Positions 7,803 through 17,246 of a stretch of DNA of 64,000 bases are shown here, one piece after another. The stretch's first letter is position 1. The number at the start of each line of letters is the position of its first letter. Below the pieces are notes generated by a model, which worked only from the letters and a program-made list of their open reading frames with translations, did not search any database and was not told the DNA's origin. The stretch is from Citrobacter europaeus (lineage in GTDB: Bacteria > Pseudomonadota > Gammaproteobacteria > Enterobacterales > Enterobacteriaceae). The stretch is taken from positions 2,170,001-2,234,000 of the forward strand of contig CP083650.1 in the NCBI GenBank assembly GCA_020099315.1, in the 5' to 3' direction. Both the position numbers and the translations under genes were made by a program.

Positions 7803-10400
7803 ATGGGTAAAGCTCTTGTCATCGTTGAGTCCCCGGCAAAAGCCAAAACGATCAACAAGTATCTGGGTAATGACTACGTGGTGAAATCCAGCGTCGGTCA
7901 TATCCGTGATTTGCCGACCAGTGGCTCAGCAACTAAAAAGAGCGCCGACTCAACCTCCACCAAAACGGCTAAAAAGCCCAAAAAGGATGAACGTGGCGCT
8001 CTCGTCAACCGTATGGGTGTTGACCCGTGGCACAACTGGGACGCGCGCTATGAAGTGCTGCCCGGTAAAGAAAAAGTTGTTTCTGAACTGAAGCAACTGG
8101 CTGAAAAAGCAGACCACATCTATCTCGCAACCGACCTTGACCGCGAAGGGGAAGCCATTGCGTGGCACCTGCGGGAAGTGATCGGCGGCGATGACACCCG
8201 TTACAGCCGCGTGGTGTTTAACGAAATTACCAAAAACGCTATTCGTCAGGCGTTTGAAAAACCGGGCGAACTGAATATCGACCGTGTGAATGCGCAACAG
8301 GCGCGCCGCTTTATGGACCGTGTTGTGGGCTATATGGTGTCGCCGTTGCTGTGGAAAAAAATTGCGCGCGGTCTTTCCGCTGGCCGCGTACAGTCGGTTG
8401 CTGTGCGTCTGGTGGTTGAGCGTGAACGCGAAATCAAAGCATTCGTTCCAGAAGAGTTCTGGGAGATTGATGCCAGCACGACTACGCCAGGCGGCGACGC
8501 GTTACCGCTTCAGGTAACGCATCAGAATGACAAACCGTTCCGCCCGGTCAACCGGGAACAAACGCTTGCCGCCGTTAGCTTGTTGGAAAAAGCGCGCTAC
8601 AGCGTCCTGGAACGTGAAGATAAGCCGACCAGCAGCAAGCCGGGCGCGCCGTTCATCACCTCCACGCTACAGCAGGCTGCCAGCACGCGTCTGGGCTTCG
8701 GCGTGAAGAAAACAATGATGATGGCGCAGCGCTTGTATGAAGCGGGCTACATCACGTATATGCGTACTGACTCAACCAACCTGAGCCAGGATGCGGTGAA
8801 CATGGTTCGCGAGTACATCGGCGATAATTTTGGCAACAAGTATCTGCCGGAGAGCGCGAACCAGTACGCCAGCAAAGAAAATTCGCAGGAAGCGCACGAA
8901 GCTATCCGTCCTTCTGATGTCGCCGTACAGGCGGAATCGCTGAAAGATATGGAAGCCGATGCGCAGAAACTGTATCAGCTGATCTGGCGCCAGTTTGTTG
9001 CCTGTCAGATGACGCCAGCCAAATATGACTCCACCACGCTGACCGTGGGCGCGGGTGATTTCCGTCTGAAGGCGCGTGGCCGTATTCTGCGCTTCGATGG
9101 CTGGACCAAAGTAATGCCTGCGCTGCGTAAGGGCGATGAAGATCGCATTTTACCGGCGGTAGATAAAGGCGATACGTTGACGCTTATCGAACTGACGCCA
9201 GCGCAACACTTTACCAAACCGCCTGCGCGCTTCAGCGAAGCTTCGCTGGTTAAAGAGCTGGAAAAACGTGGCATTGGTCGCCCATCCACGTATGCGTCGA
9301 TCATCTCTACGATTCAGGATCGCGGTTATGTTCGCGTTGAGAACCGTCGTTTCTATGCTGAAAAAATGGGTGAAATCGTCACCGATCGTCTGGAAGAAAA
9401 CTTCCGCGAACTGATGAACTACGATTTTACCGCGCAGATGGAAGACAGTCTCGACCAGGTGGCAAATCACGAAGCCGAATGGAAGGGCGTACTCGACAAC
9501 TTCTTCACTGATTTTACTCAGCAACTGGATAAAGCTGAGAAAGACCCTGAAGAAGGCGGTATGCGTCCGAACCAGATGGTGCTGACCAGTATTGATTGCC
9601 CAACCTGCGGACGCAAGATGGGTATTCGTACCGCCAGTACCGGCGTTTTCCTTGGTTGTTCCGGCTACGCGCTTTCCCCAAAAGAGCGTTGCAAAACCAC
9701 CATTAACCTGGTGCCGGAAAACGAAGTGCTGAACGTGCTGGAAGGCGACGATGCGGAAACGAACGCGCTGCGCGCCAAACGACGCTGCCAGAAGTGCGGC
9801 ACGGCGATGGACAGCTACCTTATCGATCCTAAGCGCAAGCTGCATGTATGTGGTAATAACCCTACCTGCGACGGCTATGAGATCGAAGAGGGTGAATTCC
9901 GTATCAAGGGTTATGACGGTCCTATCGTTGAGTGCGAGAAATGTGGCTCTGAAATGCACCTGAAAATGGGACGTTTCGGTAAGTACATGGCGTGTACCAA
10001 CGACGAGTGCAAAAATACCCGTAAGATCCTGCGTAACGGTGAAGTCGCTCCGCCGAAAGAGGATCCGGTTCCGTTGCCAGAACTGCCGTGTGAAAAATCT
10101 GACGCGTATTTCGTGTTACGTGATGGTGCTGCGGGTATCTTCCTGGCGGCAAATACGTTCCCGAAATCACGTGAGACCCGTGCGCCGTTAGTGGAAGAGT
10201 TGTACCGTTTCCGCGATCGTCTGCCGGAAAAACTGCGCTATCTGGCAGATGCGCCGCAGACCGATCCAGACGGCAACAAGTCCATGGTTCGTTTCAGCCG
10301 TAAAACTAAGCAGCAATATGTTGCCGCTGAGAAAGACGGTAAGGCTACCGGCTGGTCCGCGTTCTTCGTTGATGGCAAATGGGTAGAAGGGAAGAAATAA
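7803..10400 (+). CDS. topA: DNA topoisomerase I (omega protein)
   Basis: Type IA topoisomerase that relaxes negative supercoils by cutting one DNA strand through a 5'-phosphotyrosyl link. The 865-residue protein has the Toprim domain (IVESPAKAKTI at the N-terminus, metal-binding DLDREGE near 111-117), the active-site tyrosine in YITYMRTDSTN (near residue 319), and a C-terminal half with successive zinc ribbons (CPTCGRKMG, CQKCGTAMD, CEKCGSEMH). The start is ATG 7803 with AGGTGA just upstream; the GTG two codons earlier would add VN and lacks support. Confidence 0.98.
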   Translation: MGKALVIVESPAKAKTINKYLGNDYVVKSSVGHIRDLPTSGSATKKSADSTSTKTAKKPKKDERGALVNRMGVDPWHNWDARYEVLPGKEKVVSELKQLAEKADHIYLATDLDREGEAIAWHLREVIGGDDTRYSRVVFNEITKNAIRQAFEKPGELNIDRVNAQQARRFMDRVVGYMVSPLLWKKIARGLSAGRVQSVAVRLVVEREREIKAFVPEEFWEIDASTTTPGGDALPLQVTHQNDKPFRPVNREQTLAAVSLLEKARYSVLEREDKPTSSKPGAPFITSTLQQAASTRLGFGVKKTMMMAQRLYEAGYITYMRTDSTNLSQDAVNMVREYIGDNFGNKYLPESANQYASKENSQEAHEAIRPSDVAVQAESLKDMEADAQKLYQLIWRQFVACQMTPAKYDSTTLTVGAGDFRLKARGRILRFDGWTKVMPALRKGDEDRILPAVDKGDTLTLIELTPAQHFTKPPARFSEASLVKELEKRGIGRPSTYASIISTIQDRGYVRVENRRFYAEKMGEIVTDRLEENFRELMNYDFTAQMEDSLDQVANHEAEWKGVLDNFFTDFTQQLDKAEKDPEEGGMRPNQMVLTSIDCPTCGRKMGIRTASTGVFLGCSGYALSPKERCKTTINLVPENEVLNVLEGDDAETNALRAKRRCQKCGTAMDSYLIDPKRKLHVCGNNPTCDGYEIEEGEFRIKGYDGPIVECEKCGSEMHLKMGRFGKYMACTNDECKNTRKILRNGEVAPPKEDPVPLPELPCEKSDAYFVLRDGAAGIFLAANTFPKSRETRAPLVEELYRFRDRLPEKLRYLADAPQTDPDGNKSMVRFSRKTKQQYVAAEKDGKATGWSAFFVDGKWVEGKK

Positions 10401-10425
10401 CAGCATTCTGGCTGAATTTCTCCTC

Positions 10426-10453
10426 AAAGGGTCGCGTAAGCGGCCCTTTTTGT
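10426..10453 (+). terminator. topA rho-independent terminator
   Basis: AAAGGGTCG and CGGCCCTTT pair around a CGTAAG loop and are followed by TTTTTG. It lies 26 bases after the topA stop. Confidence 0.9.
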
Positions 10454-10608
10454 TTCTGGCGTATTATTTTTTTTCATCACTATACAGCTCACATAGAAAT
10501 GATATAGTGGTTATAGTTAACACACTTTTTATTATTAAATCGTATTAGCAGCGCCAACGAGCCTGCTCTGAAACGATGATTTGATGGCGCAAATCGGGAT
10601 GGCTTAAC

Positions 10609-11583
10609 ATGAAATTACAGCAGCTTCGCTACATTGTTGAGGTGGTGAACCACAACCTTAATGTCTCCTCAACCGCGGAAGGGCTTTATACCTCCCAGCC
10701 AGGTATCAGTAAGCAAGTTCGCATGCTGGAAGATGAGCTTGGCATCCAGATTTTTGCCCGTAGCGGTAAGCACCTGACCCAGGTTACGCCAGCGGGACAG
10801 GAAGTTATTCGTATTGCGCGCGAAGTTTTGTCCAAGGTCGAGGCCATTAAGTCCGTAGCTGGCGAACATACCTGGCCGGACAAAGGCTCATTGTATATCG
10901 CTACTACCCACACTCAGGCGCGTTACGCGCTACCAAACGTGATTAAAGGCTTTATTGAACGTTATCCTCGCGTCTCATTGCATATGCATCAAGGATCGCC
11001 GACGCAAATCGCCGAAGCCGTCTCGAAAGGGAATGCAGATTTTGCTATCGCGACGGAAGCTTTGCACCTGTATGACGACCTGGTGATGCTGCCTTGCTAC
11101 CACTGGAACCGTTCGATTGTCGTTACGCCGGACCATCCGTTGGCGGGCAAATCTTCCGTATCTATTGAGGAACTGGCGCAGTATCCACTGGTGACCTACA
11201 CCTTTGGATTTACCGGGCGTTCGGAGCTGGACACCGCGTTCAATCGTGCCGGACTGGAGCCGCGCATTGTTTTTACCGCGACCGATGCCGATGTCATCAA
11301 GACCTATGTCCGTTTGGGTCTCGGCGTGGGGGTCATTGCCAGTATGGCGGTTGATCCTGTGTCCGACCCTGACCTGGTTCGCGTTGATGCGCATGACATT
11401 TTCAGCCATAGCACCACCAAAATTGGTTTTCGTCGCAGCACCTTTTTACGCAGTTACATGTATGATTTTATTCAACGTTTCGCACCGCATCTGACGCGTG
11501 ATGTGGTGGATACGGCGGTGGCGCTGCGTTCCAACGACGATATTGAAGCCATGTTTAAAGATATTAAATTACCTGAGAAATAA
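10609..11583 (+). CDS. cysB: LysR-type transcriptional regulator of cysteine biosynthesis
   Basis: Activates the sulfate-assimilation and cysteine genes in response to N-acetylserine under sulfur limitation. The 324-residue protein matches E. coli CysB throughout: an N-terminal winged helix-turn-helix (MKLQQLRYIVEVV... up to about residue 60), then the periplasmic-binding-protein-like inducer domain. It is monocistronic by appearance, with a long AT-rich leader upstream (10454-10608). Autorepression is known in E. coli; I did not locate the exact operator. Confidence 0.98.
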   Translation: MKLQQLRYIVEVVNHNLNVSSTAEGLYTSQPGISKQVRMLEDELGIQIFARSGKHLTQVTPAGQEVIRIAREVLSKVEAIKSVAGEHTWPDKGSLYIATTHTQARYALPNVIKGFIERYPRVSLHMHQGSPTQIAEAVSKGNADFAIATEALHLYDDLVMLPCYHWNRSIVVTPDHPLAGKSSVSIEELAQYPLVTYTFGFTGRSELDTAFNRAGLEPRIVFTATDADVIKTYVRLGLGVGVIASMAVDPVSDPDLVRVDAHDIFSHSTTKIGFRRSTFLRSYMYDFIQRFAPHLTRDVVDTAVALRSNDDIEAMFKDIKLPEK

Positions 11584-11896
11584 TAACGACTGTAACCTCG
11601 TCGGTATCCTTAAACATAAATCGATACCGACGACAGAATCTGAACTATTCATTATTTTTCATCTCTATATTAACCGTATATTGTTTATGGTGAAGTCTCA
11701 CTAAAGTAGTTTCAAATTACTAAGCGCGCCAAAAATCCTTCACAAATATTTATAACCGATCAAACTATTAATTTATTTATCAGGTCGAGCACGAAAATTA
11801 TCTGGCTTTTTTTCACCTTTTTTATTAGGATTCCTCCTATCTGATGATTAATTGTACCAATTGTTTGGTGCCTAAATGATAAGTGATTTCGATAGT
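11584..11896. other. 313-base cysB-ymiA gap with a strong hairpin
   Basis: Just after cysB an 11-bp perfect inverted repeat, TCGTCGGTATC (11598-11608) and GATACCGACGA (11623-11633), can form a stable hairpin, but no T-run follows. The rest of the gap is AT-rich and has no convincing reading frame. It probably contains the promoter for ymiA-yciX. Confidence 0.6.
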
Positions 11897-12037
11897 ATGA
11901 GGTTAGCGATGCCTTCAGGAAACCAGCCAGCACGCCGGGATCCCGCAATGAAACGTAAAGCCTGGTTCGCTGTGTTTCTTGGCTCTGCGATATTCTGGAT
12001 CATCGTCGCGCTCGTGGCCTGGAATGTGTGGGAGTAG
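11897..12037 (+). CDS. ymiA: Small membrane protein YmiA
   Basis: A 46-residue reading frame with N-terminal polar and basic half (MRLAMPSGNQ...RRDPAMKRK) and a C-terminal hydrophobic helix (AWFAVFLGSAIFWIIVALVA) ending near the C-terminus. It resembles the E. coli small protein YmiA, also found between cysB and acnA. Function unknown; the single predicted membrane segment suggests an inner-membrane location. The alternative start at the second ATG (MPSGN, 11909) is possible. It is followed after three bases by yciX. Confidence 0.82.
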   Translation: MRLAMPSGNQPARRDPAMKRKAWFAVFLGSAIFWIIVALVAWNVWE

Positions 12038-12040
12038 GTG

Positions 12041-12211
12041 ATGTCCACACCGGAACAACGCTCCACCGCAACGCCATCTCCTGACTCTCGTGAACATGAG
12101 AGTCAACGCGACGCAGAGAATAAGCCGAATATTCCTGTGACCTGGAAACTCTCTCCTGAACAGCGGGCCTTTATCGATCTGTTTGCTGATGATGATGAAC
12201 AGAAACAATAA
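12041..12211 (+). CDS. yciX: Small protein YciX
   Basis: A 56-residue hydrophilic protein with an acidic, Ser/Pro-rich N-terminal half and the C-terminal stretch IPVTWKLSPEQRAFIDLF that looks like the conserved part. It corresponds in position to the small unknown gene between ymiA and acnA in E. coli. Its ATG lies three bases after the ymiA stop, with the ribosome site GGAGTAGGTG overlapping the ymiA end, so the two are probably translationally coupled. Function unknown. Confidence 0.75.
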   Translation: MSTPEQRSTATPSPDSREHESQRDAENKPNIPVTWKLSPEQRAFIDLFADDDEQKQ

Positions 12212-12499
12212 TTGATATGTTTTTTATTACTATTATTAGCCCACCGTCTCGTATCTCTACTAATTAATTCCGAACAAGCGCCCTGAGCCACGTTAATCCG
12301 CGTATTATCGAGTGGCCGTTGTCTGTTACACATTCACCGTTTAAATTTTCATTGCTTTAACCTTTCTCTCGCCATTGACTTCACCTGCCACTTTTATCAA
12401 TTTGAGTTGTTATCAAAGCGTTACATTTTGTTTGTGTTATCTTTAATACTAACCCTGAAGAAAATCAGGGGATCCAACCCTGTCATTTAAGGAGGAGCT

Positions 12500-15175
12500 A
12501 TGTCGTCGACCCTACGAGAAGCCAGTAAGGACACATTGCAGGTTAAAGATAAAACCTACCGTTACTACAGTCTGCCGCTGGCCGCGAAATCACTGGGTGA
12601 TATCACCCGCCTACCTAAGTCGCTAAAAGTTTTGCTGGAAAACCTGCTTCGTTGGCAGGACGGAAATTCTGTTACTGAAGAAGATATTCATGCGCTCGCG
12701 CATTGGCTGAAAACCGCCCATGCCGATCGTGAAATTGCCTATCGACCTGCTCGCGTTTTGATGCAGGATTTTACCGGCGTGCCGGCGGTGGTCGATCTGG
12801 CCGCCATGCGCGAAGCGGTGAAACGTCTGGGTGGGGATACGGCAAAAGTGAATCCGCTTTCGCCAGTGGATCTGGTCATTGACCACTCGGTAACGGTGGA
12901 TCGTTTCGGTGATGATGATGCTTTCGAAGAAAACGTTCGTCTGGAAATGGAACGTAACCATGAGCGTTATGTGTTCCTGAAATGGGGACAGCAGGCATTT
13001 AGTCGCTTCAGCGTTGTGCCGCCGGGGACGGGGATTTGCCATCAGGTTAACCTTGAATACCTGGGCAAAGCCGTCTGGAGCGAGTTACAGGACGGTGAGT
13101 GGGTGGCTTATCCCGATACGCTGGTCGGTACCGATTCTCATACGACGATGATTAATGGTCTCGGTGTACTGGGCTGGGGCGTTGGAGGCATTGAAGCCGA
13201 AGCGGCAATGCTGGGTCAACCCGTCTCAATGCTTATCCCCGATGTTGTGGGCTTTAAACTGGTGGGCAAGCTGCGGGAAGGTATCACCGCGACTGACCTG
13301 GTTCTGACCGTCACCCAGATGCTGCGTAAGCACGGCGTGGTCGGTAAATTTGTTGAATTCTACGGTGATGGGCTGGACACCTTACCGCTGGCCGACCGGG
13401 CAACCATTGCGAATATGTCGCCGGAATACGGCGCAACCTGCGGTTTCTTCCCGATCGATGACATCACCCTCGAATACATGCGTCTGAGTGGGCGAAGTGA
13501 GGAGCAGGTTGAGCTGGTCAGCGCTTACGCCAAAGCGCAGGGCATGTGGCGTAACGCCGGCGATGAACCCGTATTTACCAGTTCGCTGGAGCTGGATATG
13601 GGCAGCGTGGAGGCAAGTCTTGCCGGACCAAAGCGCCCGCAGGATCGGGTGGCGCTGGCTGATGTACCGAAAGCTTTTTCGGCCAGTAATGAACTTGAGG
13701 TGAATAGCTCGCTGAAAGACCGTCAGCCCGTGGACTACACCATGAGCGGCCAGCAGTATAAGCTGCCGGACGGTGCGGTGGTGATAGCCGCTATCACTTC
13801 CTGTACCAACACCTCCAACCCAAGCGTACTGATGGCGGCGGGGCTACTGGCGAAAAAAGCAGTGACGCTGGGTCTGAAACGTCAGCCGTGGGTAAAAGCC
13901 TCGCTGGCGCCTGGATCGAAGGTGGTCTCTGATTATCTGGCACAGGCCGGGTTCACACCGTACCTTGATGAGCTGGGATTCAATCTTGTAGGTTATGGCT
14001 GTACCACCTGTATAGGTAACTCTGGGCCTTTACCCGATCCTATCGAGACCGCCATCAAAAAAGGCGATCTGACGGTAGGGGCGGTACTTTCCGGCAACCG
14101 TAACTTCGAAGGTCGTATCCATCCGCTGGTGAAAACTAACTGGTTGGCGTCTCCGCCGCTGGTGGTGGCTTACGCGCTGGCGGGAAATATGAATATCAAC
14201 CTGACGAAAGATCCGTTAGGCCATGACAGAAAAGGCGATCCCGTTTACCTGAAAGATATCTGGCCGACAGCCCAGGAAATAGCCCGTGCCGTAGAGCAGG
14301 TCTCTACCGCCATGTTCCATAAAGAGTATGCTGAAGTGTTTGAAGGCACGCCAGAATGGAAAGCAATCCAGGTTGATCGGGCTGATACCTATGGCTGGCA
14401 GTCTGACTCGACCTATATCCGCTTGTCGCCATTCTTCGATGGTATGCAGGCTACGCCAGACCCGGTTCAGGACATTCACGGCGCGCGTATTCTGGCAATG
14501 CTCGGGGATTCCGTCACCACCGACCACATTTCTCCTGCCGGCAGTATTAAACCAGACAGCCCGGCGGGGCGTTATCTGCAAAGTCACGGCGTTGAACGTA
14601 AAGATTTTAACTCCTACGGTTCACGACGCGGGAATCATGAAGTGATGATGCGTGGTACCTTTGCCAATATTCGTATTCGCAATGAGATGGTGCCCGGCGT
14701 GGAAGGCGGCATGACGCGTCATTTGCCGGGAACTGAAGTGGTGGCTATCTATGATGCGGCCATGCAATATCAGCAGGAGAACGTACCTCTGGCGGTTATT
14801 GCCGGGAAAGAGTATGGCTCCGGTTCCAGCCGCGACTGGGCGGCGAAAGGCCCGCGCTTGCTAGGGGTTCGCGTAGTTATCGCTGAGTCTTTTGAGCGTA
14901 TTCACCGCTCTAACCTGATTGGTATGGGGATTTTACCGCTGGAATTCCCGCAGGGCGTCACGCGTAAAACGCTGGGATTAACCGGTGAGGAAGCGATCGA
15001 TATCACGGACTTACAAAACATTAAGCCGGGGGCGACAGTCCCGGTGAGTATGGTACGCCCGGATGGGCGTAAAGAGGTGATACTATGCCGCTGTCGTATT
15101 GATACCGCAACGGAGCTAACGTACTATCAAAACGATGGTATTCTGCATTACGTGATTCGTAATATGTTGAATTAA
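12500..15175 (+). CDS. acnA: Aconitate hydratase A (stress/stationary-phase aconitase)
   Basis: Interconverts citrate and isocitrate with a [4Fe-4S] cluster. The 891-residue protein equals the E. coli AcnA length. The cluster cysteines appear in SCTNTSN (near residue 435) and in GCTTCIGNSG (near 502-505). The C-terminal swivel domain holds GSSRDWAAKG. In E. coli acnA is induced by SoxRS, sigma-S and iron-related signals. The start ATG follows AAGGAGGAG. A CCCTGA/TCAGGG hairpin (12453-12470) lies in the leader close to the start. Confidence 0.97.
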   Translation: MSSTLREASKDTLQVKDKTYRYYSLPLAAKSLGDITRLPKSLKVLLENLLRWQDGNSVTEEDIHALAHWLKTAHADREIAYRPARVLMQDFTGVPAVVDLAAMREAVKRLGGDTAKVNPLSPVDLVIDHSVTVDRFGDDDAFEENVRLEMERNHERYVFLKWGQQAFSRFSVVPPGTGICHQVNLEYLGKAVWSELQDGEWVAYPDTLVGTDSHTTMINGLGVLGWGVGGIEAEAAMLGQPVSMLIPDVVGFKLVGKLREGITATDLVLTVTQMLRKHGVVGKFVEFYGDGLDTLPLADRATIANMSPEYGATCGFFPIDDITLEYMRLSGRSEEQVELVSAYAKAQGMWRNAGDEPVFTSSLELDMGSVEASLAGPKRPQDRVALADVPKAFSASNELEVNSSLKDRQPVDYTMSGQQYKLPDGAVVIAAITSCTNTSNPSVLMAAGLLAKKAVTLGLKRQPWVKASLAPGSKVVSDYLAQAGFTPYLDELGFNLVGYGCTTCIGNSGPLPDPIETAIKKGDLTVGAVLSGNRNFEGRIHPLVKTNWLASPPLVVAYALAGNMNINLTKDPLGHDRKGDPVYLKDIWPTAQEIARAVEQVSTAMFHKEYAEVFEGTPEWKAIQVDRADTYGWQSDSTYIRLSPFFDGMQATPDPVQDIHGARILAMLGDSVTTDHISPAGSIKPDSPAGRYLQSHGVERKDFNSYGSRRGNHEVMMRGTFANIRIRNEMVPGVEGGMTRHLPGTEVVAIYDAAMQYQQENVPLAVIAGKEYGSGSSRDWAAKGPRLLGVRVVIAESFERIHRSNLIGMGILPLEFPQGVTRKTLGLTGEEAIDITDLQNIKPGATVPVSMVRPDGRKEVILCRCRIDTATELTYYQNDGILHYVIRNMLN

Positions 15176-15180
15176 AATGC

Positions 15181-15208
15181 AAAAAGCCTGCGAGAGCAGG
15201 CTTTTTTA
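15181..15208. terminator. Bidirectional terminator between acnA and ribA
   Basis: AAAAAGCCTGC pairs with GCAGGCTTTTT around a four-base GAGA loop. A-run on one side and T-run on the other let it serve both convergent genes. Confidence 0.92.
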
Positions 15209-15224
15209 CCAGTGCTGGCAATGC

Positions 15225-15815
15225 TTATTTGCTCAGCAAATGTCCCATCTTGGCGGCTTTGGTGTCCAGGTAATGTTCATTGTTTGGGTTACGGCCCACA
15301 ATCAACGGCACACGTTCAACAATATTGATTCCTGCTTCGGTCAGGATTTCTACTTTCTTCGGATTATTGGTCAGCAAACGAACTTCATCCACACCCAGCA
15401 GCTTGAACATATCCGCACACAGCGTGAAATCGCGCTCGTCTGCCGCAAATCCCAATTGATGATTAGCTTCAACGGTATCATAACCCTGGTCCTGCAACGC
15501 GTAAGCGCGGATTTTGTTGAGCAGGCCGATGTTACGTCCTTCCTGACGGTGATAAAGCAGTATCCCTCGCCCTTCTTCAGCAATATGGGTGAGGGCCGCT
15601 TCGAGCTGGAAACCGCAATCGCAACGCAGGCTAAACAGCGCATCGCCAGTCAGACATTCCGAGTGGACGCGCGCCAGGACAGGCGTTTGGCCTGTAATAT
15701 CGCCAAAAACCAATGCGACATGATCGTGTCCGGTTGCCAGTTCTTCAAATCCCACCATCAGGAAATCACCCCAGGGGGTTGGCAGTTTGGCTTCTGCCAC
15801 ACGTTTAAGCTGCAT
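15225..15815 (-). CDS. ribA: GTP cyclohydrolase II
   Basis: First enzyme of riboflavin synthesis; opens the imidazole ring of GTP and releases pyrophosphate and formate. The 196-residue protein has the zinc cysteines Cys54, Cys65 and Cys67 (HSECLTGD...LRCDCGFQ) and the substrate motif REGRNIGL. It is a stand-alone GTP cyclohydrolase, not fused to RibB, as in other enterobacteria. It converges on acnA and is divergent from pgpB. Confidence 0.97.
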   Translation of the reverse strand: MQLKRVAEAKLPTPWGDFLMVGFEELATGHDHVALVFGDITGQTPVLARVHSECLTGDALFSLRCDCGFQLEAALTHIAEEGRGILLYHRQEGRNIGLLNKIRAYALQDQGYDTVEANHQLGFAADERDFTLCADMFKLLGVDEVRLLTNNPKKVEILTEAGINIVERVPLIVGRNPNNEHYLDTKAAKMGHLLSK

Positions 15816-16017
15816 GTAATTCTCCAGATTATGCTGGCACTCGTCGTGCCTTCGCCTGTCGGCTTCTGTTCTGTATTACACTATTTTGCCATAAGGCAAC
15901 GACGTTCACCTAATCGCGACCAAGGATTCGCTTTTGGAATGGCACAAAATTGTCAATTTTCCCGGCATGCGTAATTTTCAGTTATGATTGTGAGACTTAT
16001 CGACGAAAGGAGAGGCA

Positions 16018-16782
16018 ATGCTTTCTATTGCAAAGCGCACCGCAGTTGGGGCTGGACTACTACTTATCATGCCGGTTGCCGTATGGGTATCTGGCTGGAG
16101 CTGGCAGCCGGGACACAATGTCTGGTGGTTAAAGTCCTTGTACTGGGTAACGGAAACCGTGACGCAGCCGTGGGGAATTATCACTCATGTTGTTCTCTGC
16201 GCATGGTTTCTGTGGTGCCTGCGCTTTCGTCTGAAAGCCGCAGTGATGTTGTTTGCTATTCTGGCGGCAGCGATTTTAGTCGGGCAGGGCGTGAAGTCCT
16301 GGGTCAAAGACAGGGTGCAAGAGCCGCGACCTTTTGTCATGTGGCTGGAAAAAACGCACCATATTCCGGTTGATGAGTTCTACACTTTAAAACGTAAAGA
16401 TCGTGGGCACTTAGTCAAAGAACAATTGGCAGAACAGCAGGATATTCCAACGTTTTTACGCAAGCACTGGCAAAAAGAAACGGGGTTCGCTTTTCCATCC
16501 GGGCATACGATGTTTGCCGCCAGTTGGGCTTTACTGGCAGTAGGATTGTTATGGCCGCGCAGACGTACGCTGACAATTGTTTTTTTGCTGACCTGGGCCA
16601 CCGGCGTTATGGGTAGCCGCTTGCTGTTAGGCATGCACTGGCCCCGTGATTTGGTGGTGGCAACGCTGATTTCGTGGCTGCTGGTGACGTTGGCGACGTG
16701 GCTTGCGCAGCGGGTATGCGGGCCATTAACACCGCCAGTACAGGAGAAAAAAGAAATTGCGCAGCGAGAACAAGAAAGCTAG
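16018..16782 (+). CDS. pgpB: Phosphatidylglycerophosphatase B / undecaprenyl-diphosphate phosphatase
   Basis: Integral inner-membrane lipid phosphatase of the PAP2 family acting on phosphatidylglycerol phosphate and undecaprenyl pyrophosphate at the periplasmic face. The 254-residue protein shows the three signature motifs: KDRVQEPRP, PSGHT, and SRLLLGMHWPRD. Several hydrophobic segments span the length. AAAGGAGAGG precedes the ATG. Confidence 0.96.
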   Translation: MLSIAKRTAVGAGLLLIMPVAVWVSGWSWQPGHNVWWLKSLYWVTETVTQPWGIITHVVLCAWFLWCLRFRLKAAVMLFAILAAAILVGQGVKSWVKDRVQEPRPFVMWLEKTHHIPVDEFYTLKRKDRGHLVKEQLAEQQDIPTFLRKHWQKETGFAFPSGHTMFAASWALLAVGLLWPRRRTLTIVFLLTWATGVMGSRLLLGMHWPRDLVVATLISWLLVTLATWLAQRVCGPLTPPVQEKKEIAQREQES

Positions 16783-16931
16783 CGATGATTGATTTTTCAA
16801 ATTTTGCCCTTAAATCAGAAAGTGGAAAGCGCTTTTCCGTTTCGCACTCGTTGTGAAAATGGTAATTTAAAGGGCTCAACGCGGTAAGTTGGACACGATT
16901 TATTCGCTCAAACCACATAACGGGAAGTAAT

Positions 16932-17240
16932 GTGAAATATTTACTCATTTTCTTACTGGTGTTGGCGATTTTTGTTATTTCGGTGACATTAGGCGCGCAA
17001 AACGATCAACAGGTTACGTTTAATTACCTGCTGGCTCAGGGTGAGTATCGTATCTCTACGCTGCTTGCTGTATTGTTTGCCGCAGGTTTTGCGATTGGTT
17101 GGTTAATTTGCGGCCTTTTCTGGCTGAAGGTTCGTGTGTCTCTTGCGCGCGCCGAACGTAAAATCAAACGACTGGAAAACCAGCTTGCGCCTGCGACCGA
17201 CGTTGCGGTTTCTGCCGATTCGTCGGTTGTGAAGGAATAA
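16932..17240 (+). CDS. lapA: Lipopolysaccharide assembly protein A
   Basis: Formerly yciS. A 102-residue inner-membrane protein with two hydrophobic segments (about residues 2-22 and 40-62) followed by a cytoplasmic coiled-coil-like tail (VSLARAERKIKRLENQL). It works with LapB in assembling and tuning lipopolysaccharide synthesis. lapB follows after six bases, so they form one transcription unit; in E. coli a heat-shock promoter lies upstream. The gene begins at GTG 16932 by this reading. Confidence 0.93.
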   Translation: MKYLLIFLLVLAIFVISVTLGAQNDQQVTFNYLLAQGEYRISTLLAVLFAAGFAIGWLICGLFWLKVRVSLARAERKIKRLENQLAPATDVAVSADSSVVKE

Positions 17241-17246
17241 TTATTT

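Noticed and set aside
9150..9959. 269-codon open frame opposite topA
   Set aside because: Antisense shadow of topA; no ribosome site or family resemblance.
15177..15974. 265-codon open frame opposite ribA
   Set aside because: It begins within the acnA/ribA terminator and mirrors ribA; not a plausible gene.
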